From: Reticulitermes lucifugus
Taxonomy: Eukaryota; Arthropoda; Insecta; Blattodea; Rhinotermitidae
Length of the DNA stretch: 64,000 bases
Assembly: GCA_026260175.1 (NCBI GenBank)
Contig: JAKCWW010000472.1
Span: 3,977-67,976 of the forward strand
Direction of reading: 5' to 3'
Shown here: in pieces, positions 1 to 10,475 of the stretch
Position numbering within the stretch: position 1 is the first letter of the stretch
Layout of the letters: each line of letters opens with the position of its first letter
Notes under the pieces: generated by a model
The model's input: the letters and a program-made list of their open reading frames with translations, nothing else
Databases searched by the model: none
Told to the model about the DNA's origin: nothing
Position numbers and translations under genes: made by a program

Positions 1-118
1 TAGAGGCTGAGTCGACCCCAGGGCCATAGTGCGGCCGAAAGGATTATGTCAATGAAAAATTCTTATGACACCATCGGGAATCGAACCCGTCTCAACCAAC
101 TGATCCACCGCGTGCCCC
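1..118 (-). mobile_element. SINE C copy, cut by window edge
   Basis: Read on the minus strand this has a tRNA-like head (B-box-like GGGTTCGATTCCCGATGG) followed by a body with TTTTTCATTGAC and ending GACTCAGCCTCTA at the window edge. The same body is seen at 14166-14402 (minus) and 23572-23868 (plus), so this is a dispersed tRNA-derived SINE and not a tRNA gene. The 3' part lies outside the window. Confidence 0.75.
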
Positions 119-122
119 TACC

Positions 123-352
123 TATCGTGTTAGAAAATAAAAGTGTATAGGGTTTGGTCGGAAGACCTTACAGAAAGAGACCACTGGAAAGATATAGACG
201 TAGGTGGGAGAACGTTGAATGAACCTTGCAGGAATAGGTTATGTTTAGGACGTTCACTGGATTCGTTTAATTGAGAATATGAACCATTGGCGGGCTCATT
301 GGAACACCATGATGACGTTCATACGTAAAATTTGCGGAACTCATTAACTTAC
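123..352 (+). mobile_element. RTE-like LINE, C-terminal fragment
   Basis: A plus-strand frame reads KRPLERYRRRWENVE at 175-219, followed at about 277-312 by a frame reading NHWRAHWNTMM. Both match, in order, the C-terminal tail of an abundant insect LINE whose proteins end in KRPLGRPRRRW and, further on, DRWRALVNTVMNLRVP-like peptides (family knowledge from memory). Stops and a frame change separate the two blocks, so it is a dead 3' piece. It directly abuts the SINE C head at 118. The assignment to RTE rather than another non-LTR clade is an inference from the tail signature. Confidence 0.65.
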
Positions 353-479
353 TGAACAATTATTATTCGTAGCTTCTCAAGGAGAATTCTTCTCCGTCGA
401 GGTAGGCAGTGATTTCTAATTCGATAAATCCGAAAGGAGAAGTAAATCTCTCTAGCAGAGCAGAAAAAAAATGACATGC

Positions 480-644
480 TAGGGTTCTACAAATTTTCCT
501 TAAGTCTGGGATCCACCTCAAAATCGTAGGCACCACAAGGGTGACATGAAGCATATTCCAAATGAAGGACTCAGAAATGTTAGGTGCCATCGTACGAACT
601 TCAGTCGCCCGGGCGACCTGGCGACCGGGATTTGTGCACCCCTA
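480..644 (+). mobile_element. hAT-type MITE, family D, copy 1
   Basis: The element begins TAGGGTTCTACAAATTTTCC and ends TTTGTGCACCCCTA, giving inverted ends typified by CAGGGGTGCACAA in other copies. The core has the palindrome GTCGCCCGGGCGAC. The flanks tgacatgc and tattatgc match at 6 of 8 bases, as an old 8-bp hAT target duplication would. Sister copies lie at 25079-25244, 54504-54658 and 59304-59468, with pieces at 27957-28025 and 43884-43950. No coding capacity. Confidence 0.75.
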
Positions 645-857
645 TATTATGCCTGTATTTCTATGTGCGTGTGCGTGAGCGCGTTATGTGTTACGAGCGG
701 ATCCCGAGGACATATTGCAATGTGACCACTCGTTTTGTGTAGATCTGAATGTTGTTGTGTAAAGAAATGTATCAGCCATGCAAATATTTGCCCAGACAAA
801 CATCGGTTTTCCCGTGTATGCGCAGCCCCTAAAGGGGACTTAGTGTTTATAGATTGT

Positions 858-900
858 AACGTCACTGTCGTATCGTCACTGTAGTATCGTCACTGTCGTG
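858..900. repeat. 14-bp tandem repeat, about three units
   Basis: CGTCACTGT recurs at 860, 874 and 888 with intervening (G/C)(T/A)(C/G)TAT-like bases, a period of exactly 14 bp. It is too short to assign a function. Confidence 0.8.
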
Positions 901-1510
901 TTGGTGTGTCGTATTTATCCTATTTTGGTCAGGAGGCCACCCATTCTGAGTGCGGTGTCTTGTAGGTTTCTTCATTTCCTACACGTATATGCCGATATTA
1001 TGCCACGCCCGCTTCATCTGGCATTTTTACGCAGGGCTATTCATTGAAGTAATTGACTAATCGTAAAGGACTCCGTTAAAATGATAGAACATCGATGATG
1101 AATGCTTCTTACCACTGCGGCGCTACTCAGAAGGTCACGTCGGCTGCCCTGACTGAAATTTTGCATCCTTTTGACTGGCAGGTCGCAGCCTCGCCGATTT
1201 CAGGCCCCCCTCAGTCCTGTGGGATGCGTATTACAATACTTTTTTCCGTGTATCTGTACGTTCGTACATAACTCCTGCTACGTGAGGGGAGTTTTGTAGT
1301 ATTTTTATATTGGGGAGTAGGGCCTATTACTACAGTTTGTCAACACATTTAAGTTTTTATTGAGTGGGACATAAATAACGGACGTTTGACATGAAGATCC
1401 ACTCGCGTTTCTTCTTTTTTCTCGGGCTGTTAAAATATTTATCGACGTGGAACACGTTCAGAGCTGAAGTTGTAGAAAACATGAAACAGAAAACTCAAGG
1501 AATTTGGGAT
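901..1510. other. Stretch with no recognised feature
   Basis: I see no gene, transposon ends or tandem repeat here. It contains only short open frames and AT-biased single-copy-looking sequence. Confidence 0.5.
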
Positions 1511-1653
1511 GTTATGACGTGTCGACTGGTAAATAGTTGCCGACGTTTCGGAGGATCATAGTGCCTTCATCTTCAGGGTTAAGCAGTCTGAAGATGAAGG
1601 CACTACGGACCTTCTAGACGCCGGTAGCCATATACCAACCGACACGGCATAAC
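1511..1653. mobile_element. Fold-back MITE, family F, copy 1
   Basis: The left end reads GTTATGACGTGTCGACTGGT and the right end is its approximate reverse complement, finishing CGACACGGCATAAC. GACGTTTCGGAGGA occurs inside the left arm, as in the other F copies. The centre is a perfect 16-bp hairpin, GTGCCTTCATCTTCAG at 1561-1576 against CTGAAGATGAAGGCAC at 1588-1603, with an 11-base loop. The CTTCAG/CTGAAG centre and GACGTTTCGGAGG motif define the family. Non-coding. Confidence 0.75.
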
Positions 1654-2168
1654 ACTGTTTTCGGCGTGAGGATTTCAAATCTCGCAAAAATGAAAAACAC
1701 TTTATTCTTAATATAATTTTATTGTAAGTCTTCCTGTTTTCGATGTGACTGACGAGTTCAAGTTTAGTATCACCAGGTTTAACAGTCACAAATTCTACGT
1801 TCTGCCTACAGAGTGCAATTGTGTGTGTTGCCTGCATCTTAGCGCACACGGCGATCATTCCCTAAATCAGTGTTGACTTTTTTTTTGTAAGACGGTGTGT
1901 TTGCTGCGCTGTACGAACTGAATCTTTCAATACAGTTGAGGTTAAATTCAGTCTTCAAAGTGTTAAACATACAGCAGTGTTTTCCAAATGCAAGAGCACC
2001 GAGGAAGACCGGTTTTCTGAACACACAGAAAGATTACGGAAGTGTCTTATTCTGTATAAACAAACGGTGTTTCCTCCCACTAGAATTGTCAGCACTTATG
2101 TAAATACGCCAGAAATGTGCTAATCCACGGCGTTGTGATCTGCACAGATAATCTCTCATTTCATCCGT
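1654..2168. other. Stretch with no recognised feature
   Basis: Short open frames on both strands overlap here (up to 100 codons) without recognisable protein similarity. I see no repeat ends. Treated as non-coding. Confidence 0.45.
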
Positions 2169-2195
2169 TTATATATATATATATACACATATATA
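2169..2195. repeat. (AT)n microsatellite
   Basis: An alternating TA run, broken by CACA, sits just outside the MITE beginning at 2212. Confidence 0.85.
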
Positions 2196-2211
2196 GGGTG
2201 TTTTTTTTCTG

Positions 2212-2394
2212 CTTGACCGATAAGCGCCGGCCCAACGCTTCGCCCGACGCTGTACCAACGTTGCGTCATACGCCGCATGTCGGGGAGGTTTACGAGTCGA
2301 TGACGGGAGCTAGACAAACGATCGCAATGATAATAACCTTTAGAAAGTCTAATAAAATCCCACTAGAGCGTCGGGCCGGCGCTTATCGGTCAAG
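2212..2394. mobile_element. MITE with 28-bp inverted ends
   Basis: Positions 2212-2239 begin CTTGACCGATAAGCGCCGG. Positions 2367-2394 are the reverse complement, with 27 of 28 bases matching. The 127-bp interior is GC- and CpG-rich for this window and carries further CGCCCGACGC and GCGTCGGGCC motifs. The near-identity of the arms suggests a relatively recent insertion. No other copy is evident, and no target duplication is certain because the left flank is a T run. The superfamily is unknown. The 102-codon frame running through it (2117-2425) is fortuitous. Confidence 0.7.
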
Positions 2395-2721
2395 TGGGGA
2401 AAGAAATGCTGTAGGGATACTATGAAATCACATTTTTCACTTGAGACAGCTTCATAGATTTTATCGGCTAAATACAACGCTTGCAGTACCGATGGAAAAA
2501 TAGGTACCTCGTCACTGCTTTATAACGACTGTCATCTGGCATAAGTATTAGCTGTAAGAATAACTTAGCACAAGCATTCACTTACAAACCAAGTGTATAT
2601 TGATGTGCGTGGTATCGCTATTAAGTAACGAAGCTAGATTGAAAAAGTACTTTATTAACGAAAGTATAGTGTCTAAATGTTGTCCCCATGAAAGTAATTT
2701 CCAACGGAAAGTAGACACCGC

Positions 2722-3240
2722 CCCATAGAATAGAATAGAATAGAATAGTAGCTGGGCGGGCGTCAGAGCGTCCCATGCACGTCGACCAATATGATCCTTT
2801 GTGCAGCCCTTTTATTCAATTGTTTAACAGCCCCGCACTTTGAGCAAAGTGCAGTAACCTGCTTACAGAAATGTCCTTAAAGTCCCCTGGTTTCATAAAG
2901 TGATGCCCCAGGTGTCTGAATCTTATTGCTGCCAAGGCCTCACAGTCACCCAGGACATGCAAGGCCGTTTCAGATGCCTGTTTGCATCTCTCACACTCAG
3001 GACTCTCTACCAGCCCCAATTTAAACAATTGTCCCTTTAAATGAGAGTGTCCTGTAACCGGCCCTGTCAGTATCCTTAGCTGGTTTCTGCTCAAACTAAG
3101 TAGTTCTCTAGCTCTTCTGGCTGAGGGTCTTTCAAGAAAGTTTCTTGCCCCATACCAGCTTTTCAGGCCTGCAAGTATCCCGCAAGTCAATTTGTGAGAG
3201 TCCTTTTCGTAAATCTGCCTCCTTCCTACGGATGTCTTCT
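2722..3240 (-). mobile_element. LINE 3' end with zinc-knuckle tail and GAATA-repeat tail
   Basis: The minus-strand frame 3190-2816 (124 codons, open at its 5' side) is the C-terminal end of a non-LTR retrotransposon polyprotein. It holds ARELLSLSRNQLRILTG, then HLKGQLFKLGL, then the knuckle CERCKQASETALHVLGDC (CX2CX8HX4C), and ends SAGLLNN-stop. This arrangement follows the RNase H region in I/R1/Jockey/LOA-type LINEs (family knowledge); the exact clade is not determined. After the stop comes a short 3' untranslated part and then a (CTATT)n tail, seen on the plus strand as TAGAATAGAATAGAATAG at about 2725-2748. The reading frame is intact for its visible length, so this copy is younger than the RTE-like pieces, but it is 5'-truncated as usual for LINEs. 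Confidence 0.8.
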
Positions 3241-4882
3241 GTTGATTGAAAATGGGTTCCTTTGAACGAGTTTTAAATTCTTGGAAAAGAAGAGATTTCC
3301 ATGGCGGAAGATCTGGTGGGCACGGAGTGTGTTAGAGCGTTGGTATTTGATTTCAGCTAAAAACTGGCGGACTTTCGCTCAGTATTCCTAGGGAGAATTT
3401 TCGCACACGCTTTTTGCATGTTGAAATATATTGTTAAAATGTGTATCACCGTGTTTTGTCCGCATTCAACACCTCTGCTGTTACTATGATGCCTAAACGA
3501 CAGTCTGTTCTCACAGGAGTCCTCGCTTGCTTCACATTTTTATCAGTTCTCATTGTTACCGCATCGCCAGGTCGTTCTTCGTCTTCCATGCACATCCTCT
3601 GGTCCATTCAAACACACGAACGCTTGGTACAGTGTCTTCTCCGTATGCCTCACGTAAGAAAGTGAAGGTTTCGGTGGCAGTTTTTTTTCATCTTCACAAG
3701 AAATTTTAAATTTGCAGGTTGCTGCGTTTTATTATCTTACATGGTCGCGGAAAGTTAAAAAAAAAACTGAAGAATTTTATTACTCGATACCTAGTCAACG
3801 TCATGGAGCATGGTTCGGCACGTGAGTGGAGGAAAGTCAAGAGCTGCGTGCGCAGTCTCATTATTTGATGGCCACATCGTGTATCTACATAAATGCTTAA
3901 GCATATTTTAAGATTGTCTGAATAAATACAACAAACTCATTATTAATAGATCAGCAGCACATTTCTGTTTACTTCTTAGTTTATTTATTTATCTGAGAAA
4001 AGTCTCCGCTGTGCTGCCGCCCGTGTTTCCGTATTATTTTTTTTGTCTGCAGTAGTTTCAGATTTCAGTTCAAGTTTTTGGAATTCGAAGACGTATACGA
4101 CTTTCGTTAATAATATTATAATAATATAATAGGGGCGGCTGCCCTGGGATGAATAGCGGAGATGATAAAGATACGAGTTACGTACATGCTCAATGTAACG
4201 ACTGCAGTTGCATATTTTCGTCAGTTCTGTCATTCTTCATTTACGGAAAATATACGTTGTTAATGTTGTTAAATCTACACAGTGTTAGGTTAGGTTCAGT
4301 TTCTGTAGGGTTTTGACTGTTTGATTCATGCAGCGAAGAGTCGTAGGTCCAGTAGACGTCGTATAGAAGTGAGATCTGTGTTTGACAGCTGCTTATAGTG
4401 AATGACATTTTTCTCAGACGAACAGGTGATGGCTGTTTTATTATAAGGGCTGTCATCTGAACGTGTAATGTAGTACAGCATGTTATGTATCCAGCATGCA
4501 CATTTGTTGAGGATTTCTGGCATCACGCACTTTTATTGTCTGGAAGTTCAGTGATTTTTGTTACTATAATAAATAATGTATTATAATCAAGGTGAACTTC
4601 ATTGTTTACTCTTACAAGGAGATTAATTAAACAAGACTGCAAAGGTGTACTCCTGGCTGGAATTCAGTTTTCTATGTGGGTTCCTTACGACTCTACGAGA
4701 GTCGGTCAGAAAATATTCACAATACGTATATTTTTAGGTCTTTGTTGTCAGCTGTAATAAGAACGGTACTGCTATCCCACTATTTTTCCACATAGCCCCT
4801 TCCACAGGCATTTCTCTTATCGTGAGACGATATGAAACAAATCCTTAATTAGACGGATCAGAGTTAGAGATTGGCGCACAGA
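3241..4882. other. Long stretch with no recognised element
   Basis: Open frames at 3441-3665, 3985-4233 and 4241-4501 look like chance frames: no domain, no low-degeneracy codon pattern and overlapping frames on both strands. A few T and A homopolymers and a short TAATAATATTATAATAATATAA-like AT-rich patch near 4108-4131 are the only simple-sequence features. Confidence 0.45.
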
Positions 4883-4999
4883 TACAGGGACATTATTTTA
4901 TATGACCAACTTTAGCCTTGAATGGCTTGCACACACGTGCGTTGCATTGATGGCGGGAAGTGACGAACGATACTGGACAGATAAAATAATGACCCTGTA
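4883..4999. mobile_element. Short MITE with TACAGGG ends
   Basis: The left end TACAGGGACATTATTTTAT and the right end ATAAAATAATGACCCTGTA are inverted copies differing at one base. If the outer TA on each side is the target duplication, the element is a 113-bp Tc1/mariner-type MITE. The interior is unique and non-coding. Confidence 0.7.
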
Positions 5000-5479
5000 T
5001 AATGTCCCAGTTATGCGTTGATCTTTGAGCAAAGAATTCATAAAAGCCTGAACATAAAGCACTCGTTTCTTTTACGATATTTTGTTTCGCAATTACGTAA
5101 TCAGCTATAAAGCTTGTACTGTGCGCGATATTTGACTTTACACTCTAGACTGCGTTACCGAACATTGCTTTTTGGTGGTAGCATTTTCTGATTCTTCGGA
5201 AAGTCGCCAGTTTCAGCGTCGGCAGAAGATTCCCGTTCCTTATTGTTGCCATAGTTTTCGTTAAACTCTATTAGGAATTACCCAGACTGTATTTCAAAAT
5301 CGACTTTGGCCGTTTGCTTTCAAAATCAGCAATCATAATCGCCCTTTCGCTTCTCATTCCACGCTACAGAACGTAAGCATTTGATGTAGATCATAAGTGA
5401 ATTCAGAAACAACTGCTTTACACGTAAAGCCTTTTCGGATACGTACTTCTAGCGCACATAAATTAGTGCATTTCTTGTC
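5000..5479. other. Stretch with no recognised feature
   Basis: AT-biased, no repeat ends, no open frame of interest. Confidence 0.4.
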
Positions 5480-5790
5480 AGTTTCCTGTTTCCTACCTCG
5501 GCTAGGAGGAGGGATAACAACGATATTATGAAGATTACTCCGTACTCTTGTCCGTATATAAGGTAACTGCGGCGGTTAAAGCGATGTGTAGGCCTAAGTG
5601 TTCCGGTCGAGTTTTTGGGTACGATTCGAATACTCATTCCCTGTCTCTTGTTTTAATTGCATAAGTAGGCCTATACTTTCCTTTCTTAATCTGAATATTA
5701 TTCCTTCCTTAAAGCGTTAGATACCGTGATACTGACAAGAAAAGCAACCATATTCCGGGTGATGAACGGGTACTACGGTTTATTAACAAA
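5480..5790 (+). repeat. Dispersed repeat H, copy 1 (unclassified)
   Basis: Shares ordered blocks with 62170-62520 in the same orientation: TACTCCGTACTC, then a GCGG-TTAAAGCGATGT block, then CTGACAAG-AAAGCAACC followed by GAACGGGTAC. The blocks are collinear over about 300 bp with spacing differences, so both are old copies of one repeat. No inverted ends, poly-A tail or coding signal were found, and the class is unknown. Confidence 0.55.
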
Positions 5791-6345
5791 TATGATGCTG
5801 GAGAATTTTGTGAATTTGAGTAATGTAGGTTAGTTGTTGACATGACAACAGGATTTCGAGGCCTGGGGCCTGTTTCATTATCGACTGTACCATGGAACCA
5901 GAGCAGCTGGAGCGGGGCGGACAAGTTTCTTTCGTAGTGCCTTTATTAAATTTGACACAGGTTTGAGTGTGACACTTGTAGATTAATGTCTGTAATCCCG
6001 AACACAGATTGTCTGTGGTGAATGTGAGATTGAAAGCGGCGCTAGTAATATTAAATTAGTTTGTCGCTTCTGTAACGAGTTTTCAAAGTTGTGAAGCCAG
6101 TGCAATACGATCATTTCATTCTTTACAATGGTTATGTAGCGAATACTGTCAAATACTGGACTGAAGTTGAAGGTACTCGTATTGTTTAAAACATTTATCT
6201 AATATATTTGTACAGTGGATATTACTTCTCGTATTCAGAAGGTCCAGTTTTCGATTCTCTTGTCGATGAACAAATTTGAGATCATTCATGTTTTCTCTCT
6301 GGCTTTCCGGCCAAATGACAGGGCATCGTAAGATTTAGGGTTTCT
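5791..6345. other. Stretch with no recognised feature
   Basis: No gene or repeat boundary could be supported; only short chance frames (for example 5709-5924 minus). Confidence 0.4.
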
Positions 6346-6349
6346 AAAG

Positions 6350-6420
6350 CGGTGAGGATTCATAGTGTGGTCTTTGGTTTATGACATCGTGTACTCTGGT
6401 AAGTGAATGTTGGGTATCAA
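6350..6420. mobile_element. Fold-back MITE F, left-arm remnant
   Basis: GTGGTCTTTGGTTTATGACATC and the following TGTACTCTGGTAAGT resemble the left arm GGTCTTCTGGGATGTGACGCC...TGTAGTCTGGTAGGT of the F family. No right arm is seen. Confidence 0.35.
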
Positions 6421-6480
6421 CTTTGTCACAGCGTTGTTCGGTTTAAGCAGTGCTGTATGTCAGTAATGTATTGTAATATA

Positions 6481-6791
6481 CAGACGGATCCCGACTTACG
6501 TAGCTCCGACATACGTAGATCCGGACTTACGTAAAAATCTTATTGTGTTACTACCACCACTCCAACCACCACCACACCCACCCCTGCCTCTGCCTCAATT
6601 GAATACGACAGTGACTCCAGTATCGATTATTAATTATGATTAAGGTTTTTATTAATTGTTATTAAAATTATTATATCAATTATTATTATTGTGTATAAGG
6701 TATATAATAAAACATGGCTCCGAGTTACATAAAAATCGACTTACGCATAAGGTTGCGGAACAATCCACTTACGTAAGTCGGGGACTTTCTA
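6481..6791. mobile_element. MITE with CCGACTTACG ends, pogo/Tigger-like guess
   Basis: The left end CAGACGGATCCCGACTTACG and the reverse complement of the right end (TAGAAAGTCCCCGACTTACG) match at about 15 of 20 bases, and TA flanks both sides. Further CGACTTACG or GACTTACGTAA copies sit subterminally (near 6528 and 6737-6745). TA target sites and ends of this kind are known from pogo/Tigger-derived elements, but the assignment is an inference. The interior is AT-rich with an ATT-type patch. Non-coding. Confidence 0.6.
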
Positions 6792-7124
6792 TATACTGAT
6801 ACATTATTTTGAACGCCCACAGTCTCTGGTCGCTTCCCGTCGTAGTGCTTATGTTGTAGACCAAGGTCACTCACCGACTTATCACTCTACTTTGTCTAAG
6901 AGTATGTGACGTATCTGTGAGTCATCTGCAGTCACTGTGCGTGTTTTGTATGACATGCTAAATACATTTCCTACAGGAAGTATCAATTTGACGCTATCCA
7001 TCCCGTTGTGTACAGAGAATTACATAAATAACACTACATATTACGTGTGACACAACCTTAATCAATTATTAAAAATAAAGGCTGTGTCAGACGGAATACG
7101 TAGTATTATTTATTCAAGAAGTAT

Positions 7125-7880
7125 GGTCGGAAATTAGGATGAACGTATCCTGATGCCCACGTTCCCAACGGGACAACAATTTAAAATTACGTGAAAAGGT
7201 GTGGAGAAATAGATTCCTTTCTAGACGGTAAGCGAACACCCAAAACTCGTGCTGAATGAGTAAAAAACTGGACGAAATGCTTGCTAATTTGGAGACCTCC
7301 AAGAAAGTCTTGGGTTCGACGTGCACAACATGTAGGCGTGTCTGCGTAATCAGCACGAAATGAAACAAAACTGCTGCATTTGTATCCACGTAAGACAACT
7401 GTGATTCACAAATTCTACGACGCAGATCGTGAAGCATGATTGAATTCTGTGAACTGGTACTTTCATGGGGTGCATGATGGAGGAAGAGATCCCACACCCG
7501 ATCTTTTTAGCCATGAAGCTGGCTCCATCTCAGTGGATATGTCAGCTCTGATTGTAACAGGTACTGGTACGTAGGAAGTTCACAGGGAATGTCATTATGG
7601 GATGTTAAGGTTGGTGTGTGGTGTGCTGTGAATGCAACTAGGATTGTTGGGCCCATTTTTCTTTTTCTTAGGCTATAAATTCACACCGAAATGTAACGCA
7701 TTCTGACACCATTTTTTGAATGCCCGGGCGACTGCGACAGAACGTATGCCATTCCTCAGCAATTCGTTTTAACAGGTCACGTGACAAACAATTCTGTGCG
7801 ATGTTTACAGAGTGTTGGCGACACAGTAATAAGCAGGGGATAGTGGCCTCCTCGTTTGCAAGTGCGATTTTTCACTTGTT
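7125..7880 (+). mobile_element. Decayed IS630/Tc1-mariner-type transposon, copy 1
   Basis: Pieces of a DDE transposase are readable in changing plus-strand frames. They include RDNNLKLREKVWRNRFL (about 7161-7211), SARNETKLLHLYP, KTTVIHKFYDADREA (about 7390-7433), NWYFHGVHDGGRDPTPDLFS, DVKVGVWCAVNATRIVGPIF (about 7603-7662), then FFE and GDTVISRG-WPPR (about 7816-7851). The order matches the transposase of the insect family with KVGVWCA, RIVGPIFF and GLWPPRSPDL motifs (family knowledge). At least three frame changes and several stops are present. The first catalytic region, DEAWFH in relatives, reads HEAGSI-like here. No TIRs were found. The 127-codon minus-strand frame over it is an antisense shadow. 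A second copy lies at 28083-28880. Confidence 0.75.
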
Positions 7881-8227
7881 GGAATGTTAAAGGTTCGAGT
7901 ACACAGGGTGTTCCGAGTAAGGTAAAATTTGGAATATGTATGTGTTGTTTTCATTTGCACTATCAGAACTGCAATGTGCAGTGAACAACATGTTGTTAGG
8001 TGTGACGCGTGAGTGCGAGCCGATAGAAACCATTTCCCGCAACTTCTTTAAATATTGTGCATAAAAAGTCGAGTAGTGTACAGAAGTGTTTTGAATTGGG
8101 GTAGGGGCTAATATTGACCTTTTGTGTAGACGAAACTGAGCATTTAACTTTGCCTAGAAAAGTAGGGAGTTCCCAGACAAGAAAAGAATTGACAATGCCT
8201 TAAGATTATTCTATTGTATGTATGTAG
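7881..8227. other. Stretch with no recognised feature
   Basis: It may include the untranslated 3' part of the transposon upstream, but no inverted end was found. Confidence 0.4.
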
Positions 8228-8614
8228 CAGTGGCGTAGATAAGCGGTCGGGGGCCGGCCGCAACTCGATAATACGGCGCCTCCCCCCCCCGTAGTTATTA
8301 CTGAAGTTACTCCCAGATCTCATAACAGGGATGCAGTAAGAATTTTATCATGAAGCAGTCTACAGGGAGTTAGGTCGTGCAGTCACTTCCATGAAAAATA
8401 CACGCTACTGTCAAGTATGTTTGCGAATATCACACGCAAAATTTTATGCCGCTTTCTTTGTCGGAAACTAATTCACAGTGGCCTTTCTATGAGAAGAATG
8501 GAATCCAGTCCGAAAGAAGTCACAACACATTTTCGCATCCAGTACATTTGTGGGCTCCCCAGACCGACGGGGCCCCTCGCGCCGCGGGATCTGCGGACCT
8601 TATCTGCGTATCAG
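8228..8614. mobile_element. hAT-type MITE, single copy
   Basis: The left end CAGTGGCGTAGATAAG and the right end CTTATCTGCGTATCAG are imperfect inverted repeats (11 of 16). The flanking octamers gtatgtag (8220-8227) and atatgtag (8615-8622) match at 7 of 8, as expected for a hAT insertion. GC-rich subterminal blocks with a C run at 8280-8289 lie inside each end. CAGTGGCGTA is a common hAT terminus (family knowledge). The 105-codon frame 8417-8734 crosses the right end and is not a gene. Confidence 0.6.
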
Positions 8615-8622
8615 ATATGTAG

Positions 8623-9160
8623 GTGGCTGTTTAGTTCATCCTTATGTCTCGCTTTGTTACGACTAAACCGAAGTAGTGTTGAGTATAAAAATTACTTCAT
8701 CGCACAGTTTACCATGCATTTCTTTAGCGGATAGCTTATAAACGGGAGAGGATGAAAACGTGTATGTATTTTATAGTTAAAAATTTAAGAACTTCTGTCA
8801 AATTCAATATGTGTTAGTGGAGAGCTGGATGTATAAACTTCCCTCACAGCGTCGTATCCTTTTTGCTGGTCGATGAATAATTGGCTACTTTGCGAGTTCG
8901 AATTATGCTCATTGTATGGATGAGTGCCCTCATTATCCCCATTCACGGAGTCACATGCAATGATTTTTTAGATGTAGTTGTTCTGTTGCATATAATAACG
9001 CTGTCAGTAGCTCATTATATAGCGTGCAAAGGTAGCTGAATAATAAATGATGAACTGAAAACGAGGTAGAGGGAAGCGGTCGTGGCATATTTCACCGTAC
9101 TATTATTAGTTTGCCTGAAGGGAATGAGGAAAATCACGAAAATTATTGTAAGACTCTCAG
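8623..9160. other. Stretch with no recognised feature
   Basis: AT-rich and non-repetitive as far as can be seen. Confidence 0.4.
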
Positions 9161-9164
9161 TGTC

Positions 9165-9240
9165 CTGGCAGAGATTTGAATCCTGGACGTAGCGAATGGC
9201 CGGCGAAATAGGAAGTGTTAACCATTTGACTGCGACGATT
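9165..9240 (-). mobile_element. tRNA-like SINE head remnant
   Basis: On the minus strand, CAAATGGTTAACACTTCC is followed 27 bases later by CCAGGATTCAAATC, resembling A-box and B-box spacing of a tRNA-derived SINE. No body matching the other families was identified. Confidence 0.35.
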
Positions 9241-9992
9241 GGTGTTAGTATTTAGGAAACATGTACAACAGAGGAAGCAAGTATTCTAACAGTTCTAAGT
9301 CTAGAACGACATTGAGCATTTTATGGTACAGTTAGCAGTGAAGAACCCAAAGGTCTGTTATGGAGCTTTATCTGCAGTTTGAGAGTCGCGGTGTGTGCGT
9401 GTGTTATTACTGCTGCTGTAGTATTCCCATTATGTAGTGCTAGAATATTCGAGCCCATGTAGCACCCTTTATCCTCATAATAAGGTGGTCAGCTGACACA
9501 TCAGAGGCTGCAACAGCTTGCAGCTTGGCTTGTGGTCGTACTAGATCCTGTTGGCCACAGCTGCCGGCGCCAACAAGGTAATGGGATGCAAGGTACTCAT
9601 CCTGAATTTATGATAATGTGAACCATCCCTGTTTCCAATGAACTCCTCTTTCTACAGAGTTGTGGGTAAAATTCGTAGCATGGTCTAGTGTTTGTGACTT
9701 TAACTCTCCACACTTAATGTGGATTTACACTGCCGAAGTTTTGAAAGAAGCGTGGAAGTTAACGCCCTGAAGCATAGTGTTAACTATATGTACACGTACC
9801 TGTCCTTTAACATTCATAAACCTTGCATTTTGTTTACAGTGTATTCGTGTTTCGTGTCATTCCCAGGATAAACAACGATTGCTTTCTTGAACGGTGCTAA
9901 TAAACTGACGTTCCTAGTAGAGACGTACCATTTTTTCTTTGGGGTGGGTAATGAATTGTTAAACATTATTTAGAAGAGCTTCATGCTTCCAC
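9241..9992. other. Stretch with no recognised feature
   Basis: No gene, TIR or tandem repeat seen. Confidence 0.4.
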
Positions 9993-10165
9993 GGCCGTGC
10001 CATGGCTCAGGCGGTTAGTCGCCGTCTGTCGCTGCGGAGGCCCGTTTTCGATCCCAGGCCAGTCCTTGTGAGATTTTTGGTGGACAAAGTGGCACTGGGA
10101 CAGGTTTTTCTCCGAGTACTTCGGTTTTACCCTGTCAATATCATTCCGTCAATGCTCCATACTTA
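9993..10165 (+). mobile_element. SINE B, 3'-truncated copy
   Basis: It begins GGCCGTGCCATGGCTCAGG (A-box TGGCTCAGGCGG). A degenerate B-box TTTTCGATCCCAGG follows, then the body block TGGACAAAGTGGCACTGGGA and GAGTACTTCGGTTTT, which is shared with 15898-16190, 34414-34590, 58497-58746 and 12112-12250 (minus). It stops after the ATCATTCCG-TCAATGCTCCAT block; the 3' hairpin part GCGGTGCGTCCGTAGC seen in other copies is absent. Confidence 0.85.
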
Positions 10166-10475
10166 CCTTCATCTACACGTTGCTCTTATCAGAAGGACAA
10201 ACGGGCGAAGCCTGGGAACGTTCCAAAAAGCAATGCTCTTTCGGAAACGAGGAGCATTCGGCAGAAAATAATTTCGCGTTTGCCATGCTTCCAGATGCTG
10301 ATATTTCTTTCCGGTGTCGCGAACTCGGTTTAAACCCAACGTTGACTGTAAGCCGAGGTGATTCTAGCGTACTCACCATCTCCGGCCGGGGCGATTTGGT
10401 GAGGCAAGTACTTCTGGTTACCTATCCAACCATTTTAGGCGCGTTCGAAAAATTGCGAAAAGTGACTTAGCTTCG

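Noticed and set aside
2725-2748. GAATA tract as an independent satellite
   Set aside because: It sits exactly at the 3' end of the minus-strand LINE and is its tail.
7114-7497. 127-codon minus-strand frame
   Set aside because: Antisense shadow of the IS630-like transposon on the plus strand.
10180-10470. 96-codon frame (MLLSEGQTGEAWERSKKQCS start)
   Set aside because: No domain recognised, antisense frame of similar length overlaps, and it lies between SINE B and repeat G; likely chance or repeat-derived.
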